9,785 nucleotides of DNA from Thermodesulfobacterium sp. (GTDB lineage Bacteria > Desulfobacterota > Thermodesulfobacteria > Thermodesulfobacteriales > Thermodesulfobacteriaceae): the NCBI GenBank assembly GCA_021163085.1, contig JAGGXL010000192.1, positions 1-9,785 on the forward strand. Reading direction: 5' to 3'. The translations under genes were made by a program, and so were the position numbers. The notes under the pieces are model-generated. The model saw nothing but the letters and a program-made list of their open reading frames with translations. It searched no databases and had not been told where the DNA came from. The stretch's first letter is position 1; every line of letters starts with the position of its first letter. Shown one piece after another: positions 6,662 to 9,785 of this stretch.

Positions 6662-7416
6662 AAATTACTGTTCTTGGATCTGGAACTGGCTGGATTCGTT
6701 TAGACAGAAATTCTCCTGGTTATTTGGTTGAAGTAGATGACTTTTGTCTTCTTCTTGATCTTGGCCCGGGTGTATTAAGACAGATTTTGAGAGCTGGGAA
6801 AAAACTTGAGGATATATCTTCTATATTTATTTCTCATTTTCATCCTGATCATGTAACAGATCTTATTCCTTTTCTTTTCGCTACAAGGTATAATCTGGGC
6901 TACAAGAGAAATTCTTCTGTTGACCTGTATGTGGCAGAAGATTTTGCTCAATTTTATCATCTCTTAAATACAGCTTTTAGAAATTGGATTGAACCACCGG
7001 AAGGGCTGTTAAATATTAATTTACTTCCCAAAATTAAAAAATATAGATTTTTTATAGGTCCATTTACAGCATATACTTCACCAGTTAAGCACAATCCAGA
7101 AAGTCTTGCTATAAGGCTTGAATATAAAAATAAAAGTTTGGTTTACTCAGGAGATACAGGATACTGTGAAGAACTTGTAGAACTCGCAGAAAAGGCAGAT
7201 TTGCTAATTGTAGAGTGTGCCAATTCAAAAGATTTGTATGTGGAACATCATTTATCTCCAGAAGATATTGCACTTATTTCAGAAAAGGCTAAAGTAAAAC
7301 AAGTGATTTTTTCTCATTTTTATCCTCATAGCGAGAAGATAAATTTAGACTTAATAAAAGAAAAATTTAAAGGAGAAGTAATATTAGCCGAAGATCTTAT
7401 TAAAATTGAGATATAA
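6658..7416 (+). CDS. MBL-fold hydrolase of the RNase Z-like family
   Basis: This is a cytosolic metallo-beta-lactamase-fold hydrolase of 252 residues. The zinc site is visible: SHFHPDH at 59-65 (H60, H62, D64, H65), H145, D166 in SGDTG, and H220 in FSHFYP. GSGTG at 7-11 and the PGYLVEV strand at 20-26 open the fold as in RNase Z and related proteins. RNase Z cuts the 3' trailer from tRNA precursors. This protein is shorter than a typical RNase Z of about 305 residues and lacks an obvious long exosite arm, so it may instead be a phosphodiesterase or another hydrolase of the group. Its ATG overlaps the TPR gene stop (ATGA), a strong sign of coupled translation. The fold is certain; the tRNA-processing role is a guess. 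Confidence 0.85.
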   Translation: MKITVLGSGTGWIRLDRNSPGYLVEVDDFCLLLDLGPGVLRQILRAGKKLEDISSIFISHFHPDHVTDLIPFLFATRYNLGYKRNSSVDLYVAEDFAQFYHLLNTAFRNWIEPPEGLLNINLLPKIKKYRFFIGPFTAYTSPVKHNPESLAIRLEYKNKSLVYSGDTGYCEELVELAEKADLLIVECANSKDLYVEHHLSPEDIALISEKAKVKQVIFSHFYPHSEKINLDLIKEKFKGEVILAEDLIKIEI

Positions 7417-7420
7417 TTTA

Positions 7421-7433
7421 AAGGGGGATAAGG
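7421..7433 (+). promoter_or_regulatory. Strong ribosome binding site of the DUF2703 gene
   Basis: AAGGGGGATAAGG ends directly before the ATG at 7434, with 6 nt between the five-G run and the start codon. The 14-mer TTTAAAGGGGGATA around it (7417-7430) recurs exactly at 7816-7829 before the next gene. Confidence 0.75.
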
Positions 7434-7820
7434 ATGAAAATTATTAAGATTACTTGGAAGGGATTGATTGGTAAAAATGGAGAAATCTGTGAGAGTTGCA
7501 GAAAAACTTATTTAAATATAGAAAGTGCACTTATTAAGCTTGAGCCTGTTATTTCAAATTTAGGTATGAGAGTGGTTTTCGAGAAAAAAGATCTTTCTGA
7601 AGAAAATTTTGGAAAAGATTTTATAAGTTCCAACAGAGTTTTTATTGACGGAGAACCTATTGAGGACATCTTAAATCTTAAAGTTGGTAAAATCGCTTAT
7701 TGTAAGGTTTGTAAAAATTTAGAATGTAGAACAATTATAGATATGGATAAAGAAACAAATGAAATTCCGGAAAAGTATATTTTAGCAGCGATTTTTACTA
7801 AAATAAAAGAAAGATTTTAA
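7434..7820 (+). CDS. DUF2703-like cysteine-rich protein
   Basis: This 128-residue protein resembles the DUF2703 family, small proteins of unknown function found mostly in anaerobes and archaea. Visible features are an N-terminal strand, IKITWKG at 4-10, a CxxC pair at C19/C22 followed by a helix with T25, a SNRVFIDGEPIEDIL stretch at 66-80 typical of the family, and a second cysteine group, C90, C93 and C98 (CxxC-x4-C). The layout resembles a small thioredoxin-like redox or metal-binding protein, but no activity can be claimed. There is no signal peptide. It follows the MBL gene by 17 nt with its own strong ribosome site. No in-frame UGA is present, so despite the nearby selA it is not a selenoprotein. 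Confidence 0.7.
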   Translation: MKIIKITWKGLIGKNGEICESCRKTYLNIESALIKLEPVISNLGMRVVFEKKDLSEENFGKDFISSNRVFIDGEPIEDILNLKVGKIAYCKVCKNLECRTIIDMDKETNEIPEKYILAAIFTKIKERF

Positions 7821-7828
7821 AGGGGGAT
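7821..7828 (+). promoter_or_regulatory. Ribosome binding site that supports a TTG start
   Basis: AGGGGGAT lies 6 nt (from the end of the G-run) before TTG at 7833. The next in-frame ATG is at 8001, deep in the reading frame with no comparable site, so TTG is the likely start of the 72-residue gene. Confidence 0.7.
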
Positions 7829-7832
7829 AGAC

Positions 7833-8051
7833 TTGGAAGGAATTGATCCTAAAATTTTAAATAAATTAAAAGAAAAAGTTCAAAAAGAGCTTGTCCAGAA
7901 GGAAAAGGATACTTTAGAATATTGGTTAAACGAGCTTGCAAAAGTATATCAAAAAAATCATCAAACATTAGCAGAATTTAAAGCTGATATAAGAAAATAT
8001 ATGGACAGAATGAAAAATAGATTAGAAGTAATAAAAACCAGAGGAATTTAA
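7833..8051 (+). CDS. Small helical protein of unknown function, TTG start
   Basis: I do not recognise this 72-residue protein. It is highly charged, rich in Lys and Glu, has no cysteine and no membrane segment, and should be almost entirely alpha-helical; residues 8-66 could form a coiled coil or helical hairpin. The TTG start at 7833 is supported by AGGGGGAT with 6 nt between the G-run and the codon, the same spacing as in the gene before it. It begins 12 nt after the DUF2703 stop and ends 12 nt before the thrC start, so it is almost certainly co-transcribed and real. A protein-binding or nucleic-acid-binding accessory role is possible but only a guess. Confidence 0.7.
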   Translation: MEGIDPKILNKLKEKVQKELVQKEKDTLEYWLNELAKVYQKNHQTLAEFKADIRKYMDRMKNRLEVIKTRGI

Positions 8052-8058
8052 GGAAGGG
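8051..8058 (+). promoter_or_regulatory. Ribosome binding site that fixes the thrC start
   Basis: AGGAAGGG overlaps the possible GTG start at 8058 and ends 5 nt before the ATG at 8064. It can serve only the ATG, so the two extra residues of the longer frame are unlikely to be translated. Confidence 0.7.
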
Positions 8059-8063
8059 TGTTT

Positions 8064-9455
8064 ATGAAGTATGTAAGTACTCGTGGAGGAATAGAAAAAA
8101 TTGAGTTTAAAAATACTGTTTTCGAAGGTCTTGCTCCAGATGGTGGACTAATTGTTCCTGAAAGTATTCCGAAGCTCTCAGAAAGTGAGATAGAAAAATT
8201 AAAGAATCTTAGTTATCAAGAATTAGCACTGGAGATTTTTAAATATTATGTTTCTGATATCAAAGAACAAGAATTAAGAAACCTGATAAAAGAAGCCTAT
8301 AAAAATTTTAGAGCAAAAGATATAACCCCGGTAGTAAAAGCAGGAGATATCTATATATTGGAACTTTTTCACGGTCCTACATGGGCTTTTAAAGATATAG
8401 CCTTGCAATTCTTAGGAGTATTGTTTGAAAAACTGCTTTTAGAAACAGGTAAAAAAATCAACATTTTGGGAGCAACCTCAGGAGATACAGGTTCAGCTGC
8501 TATCTATGGAGTTAAAGGGAAAAAGAATATAGCTATCTTTATTCTTCATCCTTATAAAAAAGTGTCTAAGGTTCAGGCTTTAATGATGACAACGGTTACT
8601 GACCCTAATGTATATAATCTCGCTATTGAAGGAACATTTGACGATTGTCAGGCAATAGTAAAAAGCATATTTATGGATTTATATTTTAAGAGAAAATATA
8701 GGTTGACTTCAGTAAATTCAATAAACTGGGCAAGAATTATGGCACAGATGGTTTACTATTTCTGGGCTTATTTCAGAATTTGTGAAAAAGAGAAATGCGA
8801 GAGTATTAGAGTGTCAGTTCCTACAGGCAATTTTGGAGATATATTTGCTGGTTATCTGGCAAGAAAAATGTTAGGAGAAAATAGAATAGAAAGATTTATT
8901 TTAGCAACCAATGAAAACGATATTCTCTGCAGATTTGTTAACAACGGAGATTACTCTCTTAGAGAGGTAAAACCTACTATAAGTCCTTCTATGGATATTC
9001 AGATAGCAAGTAATTTTGAGAGATATCTTTATTACTTTTATGGAGAAGATCCTCAAAAGACCAAAGAAACTATGGAAAAGTTTGCTAAGAAAAAGGCTCT
9101 TAAGTTTTCTCAAGAAGAAATTAACAGGATTAAGAAGGATTTTCTTTCAACTTCTGTTAACCAAAAAGAGACTATGGAAACAATAAAAGAATTTTATGAG
9201 AAAGCAGGCTATATTCTCGATCCACATACTGCAGTTGGTGTAAAAGCTGGGTTGAAATTTAAAGAAGGGTATCCTTTAGTTTGCTTGGCAACTGCTCACC
9301 CTGCAAAATTTCCCGAAACAGTTAGTAAGGCATTGGGATTTCCAATTAAATTACCTGAGGAAATTGGAAAACTTTACAATCTTCCTCAAAAATTTGAAAT
9401 TCTCCCTGCAAATACAGAGAAGGTAAAGACTTTTATCAGTCAAAAAGCTATTTAA
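8064..9455 (+). CDS. thrC: Threonine synthase
   Basis: Threonine synthase converts O-phosphohomoserine to threonine in the last step of threonine synthesis, using PLP in the cytosol. The 463 residues fit the longer class with an N-terminal domain, as in E. coli and yeast. The N-terminus (MKYVSTRGG, then the FEGLAPDGGLIVP run) is typical. The PLP lysine is K110 in TWAFKD. SGDTGSAA at 139-146 is the phosphate-binding loop region, VPTGNFGDIFAGY at 252-264 is a strong family signature, and DPHTAVG at 386-392 and ATAHPAKFP at 409-417 complete the match. The ATG at 8064 is preferred over GTG at 8058 on ribosome-site spacing. It lies 12 nt after the small helical gene and 31 nt before mreC, so it looks co-transcribed. 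No other threonine or homoserine gene is in the window. Confidence 0.95.
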   Translation: MKYVSTRGGIEKIEFKNTVFEGLAPDGGLIVPESIPKLSESEIEKLKNLSYQELALEIFKYYVSDIKEQELRNLIKEAYKNFRAKDITPVVKAGDIYILELFHGPTWAFKDIALQFLGVLFEKLLLETGKKINILGATSGDTGSAAIYGVKGKKNIAIFILHPYKKVSKVQALMMTTVTDPNVYNLAIEGTFDDCQAIVKSIFMDLYFKRKYRLTSVNSINWARIMAQMVYYFWAYFRICEKEKCESIRVSVPTGNFGDIFAGYLARKMLGENRIERFILATNENDILCRFVNNGDYSLREVKPTISPSMDIQIASNFERYLYYFYGEDPQKTKETMEKFAKKKALKFSQEEINRIKKDFLSTSVNQKETMETIKEFYEKAGYILDPHTAVGVKAGLKFKEGYPLVCLATAHPAKFPETVSKALGFPIKLPEEIGKLYNLPQKFEILPANTEKVKTFISQKAI

Positions 9456-9486
9456 TAAACATAAAAAATTTAATACTTAAGGCCTG

Positions 9487-9785
9487 ATGAAAAAAAATAA
9501 GTACTTTATTATTATCATTATTATAATAATTTTATTAAGTGGGCTATGGTATGGTATAAAAAGAACCAGTTTTTTTAATGAAGTTATTGGTTTTATACTG
9601 TCTCCTTTCTGGAAAAGCACAACCTACGCAGGAAGTAACACAAGAAATTTTTTCCAAAGGTATTTATTTTTAGTAGATTTAAAAAAAGAAAATGAAAGGC
9701 TTAAGAAAGAGATTCTTTTTTTAAAATCTCAGCTTGCCCATTATAAAGAAAGAGAAAAAATTTATAAAAAATTAGAAGAATTTTA
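9487..9785 (+). CDS. mreC: Rod shape-determining protein MreC, N-terminal part (runs off the right edge)
   Basis: MreC is an inner-membrane protein with a periplasmic body that links the MreB cytoskeleton and MreD to the cell-wall elongation complex. Ninety-nine codons are visible and the frame is open at the window end. Residues 1-6 are basic, 7-22 form one very hydrophobic segment with eight consecutive isoleucines, and 23-60 match the MreC juxtamembrane stretch (FILSPFWKSTTYAG). Residues about 61-99 form a heptad-like coiled coil (LKKENERLKKEI), as expected in this family. AAGG at 9479-9482 precedes the ATG by 4 nt. It follows thrC by 31 nt with no terminator, so it may share the transcript. 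The assignment rests on the pattern of anchor plus coiled coil and on family resemblance; the defining beta-domain lies beyond the window. Confidence 0.8.
   Translation, partial: MKKNKYFIIIIIIIILLSGLWYGIKRTSFFNEVIGFILSPFWKSTTYAGSNTRNFFQRYLFLVDLKKENERLKKEILFLKSQLAHYKEREKIYKKLEEF

Noticed and set aside
8058..8063. GTG start for threonine synthase
   Set aside because: It overlaps its own ribosome site; the ATG at 8064 has proper spacing.
9456..9486. Terminator between thrC and mreC
   Set aside because: Only a 6-bp self-complementary AGGCCT is present; there is no stem with a T-run.

Overview
The window is AT-rich and contains ten protein genes, eight complete and one cut off at each edge. It has no RNA gene, insertion sequence, CRISPR array or prophage gene that I can see. 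TolB and MreC point to a Gram-negative (diderm), rod-shaped cell. SelA points to a selenocysteine user. The Lys/Glu/Ile-rich proteins, the citrate-synthase-like DRE-TIM enzyme and the DUF2703 protein together suggest an anaerobic thermophile of the Thermodesulfobacteriota (Thermodesulfobacterium/Caldimicrobium type). That assignment is inference from gene content, not a database result.

Layout: two divergent transcription units share a 181-bp intergenic region (2369-2549). Leftward, a 603-residue HMGL/LeuA-type acyltransferase, plausibly a Re-citrate synthase, carries a C-terminal Cache (PDC) sensor-like domain. It overlaps the start of tolB, which runs off the left edge. Rightward, eight genes lie head to tail with gaps of 4 to 31 nt or short overlaps: an AlaA-like aminotransferase, selA, a TPR protein, an MBL-fold RNase Z-like hydrolase, a DUF2703 protein, a 72-residue helical protein starting at TTG, thrC, and the 5' part of mreC, which runs off the right edge. 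The rightward unit has a recognisable -35/-10 pair and a perfect 8+4+8 palindrome at the predicted transcription start.

How the genes fit together: the rightward unit mixes amino-acid metabolism (alanine/glutamate transamination, threonine synthesis), selenocysteine synthesis, possible RNA processing and cell-shape genes. It looks like a housekeeping operon held together by tight packing rather than one pathway. If the leftward enzyme makes citrate, it feeds 2-oxoglutarate and glutamate formation, the amino-donor pool used by the divergent aminotransferase. The most unusual object is the cytosolic Cache domain fused to that enzyme, with residues resembling an amino-acid-binding motif. This suggests direct allosteric control by a metabolite.
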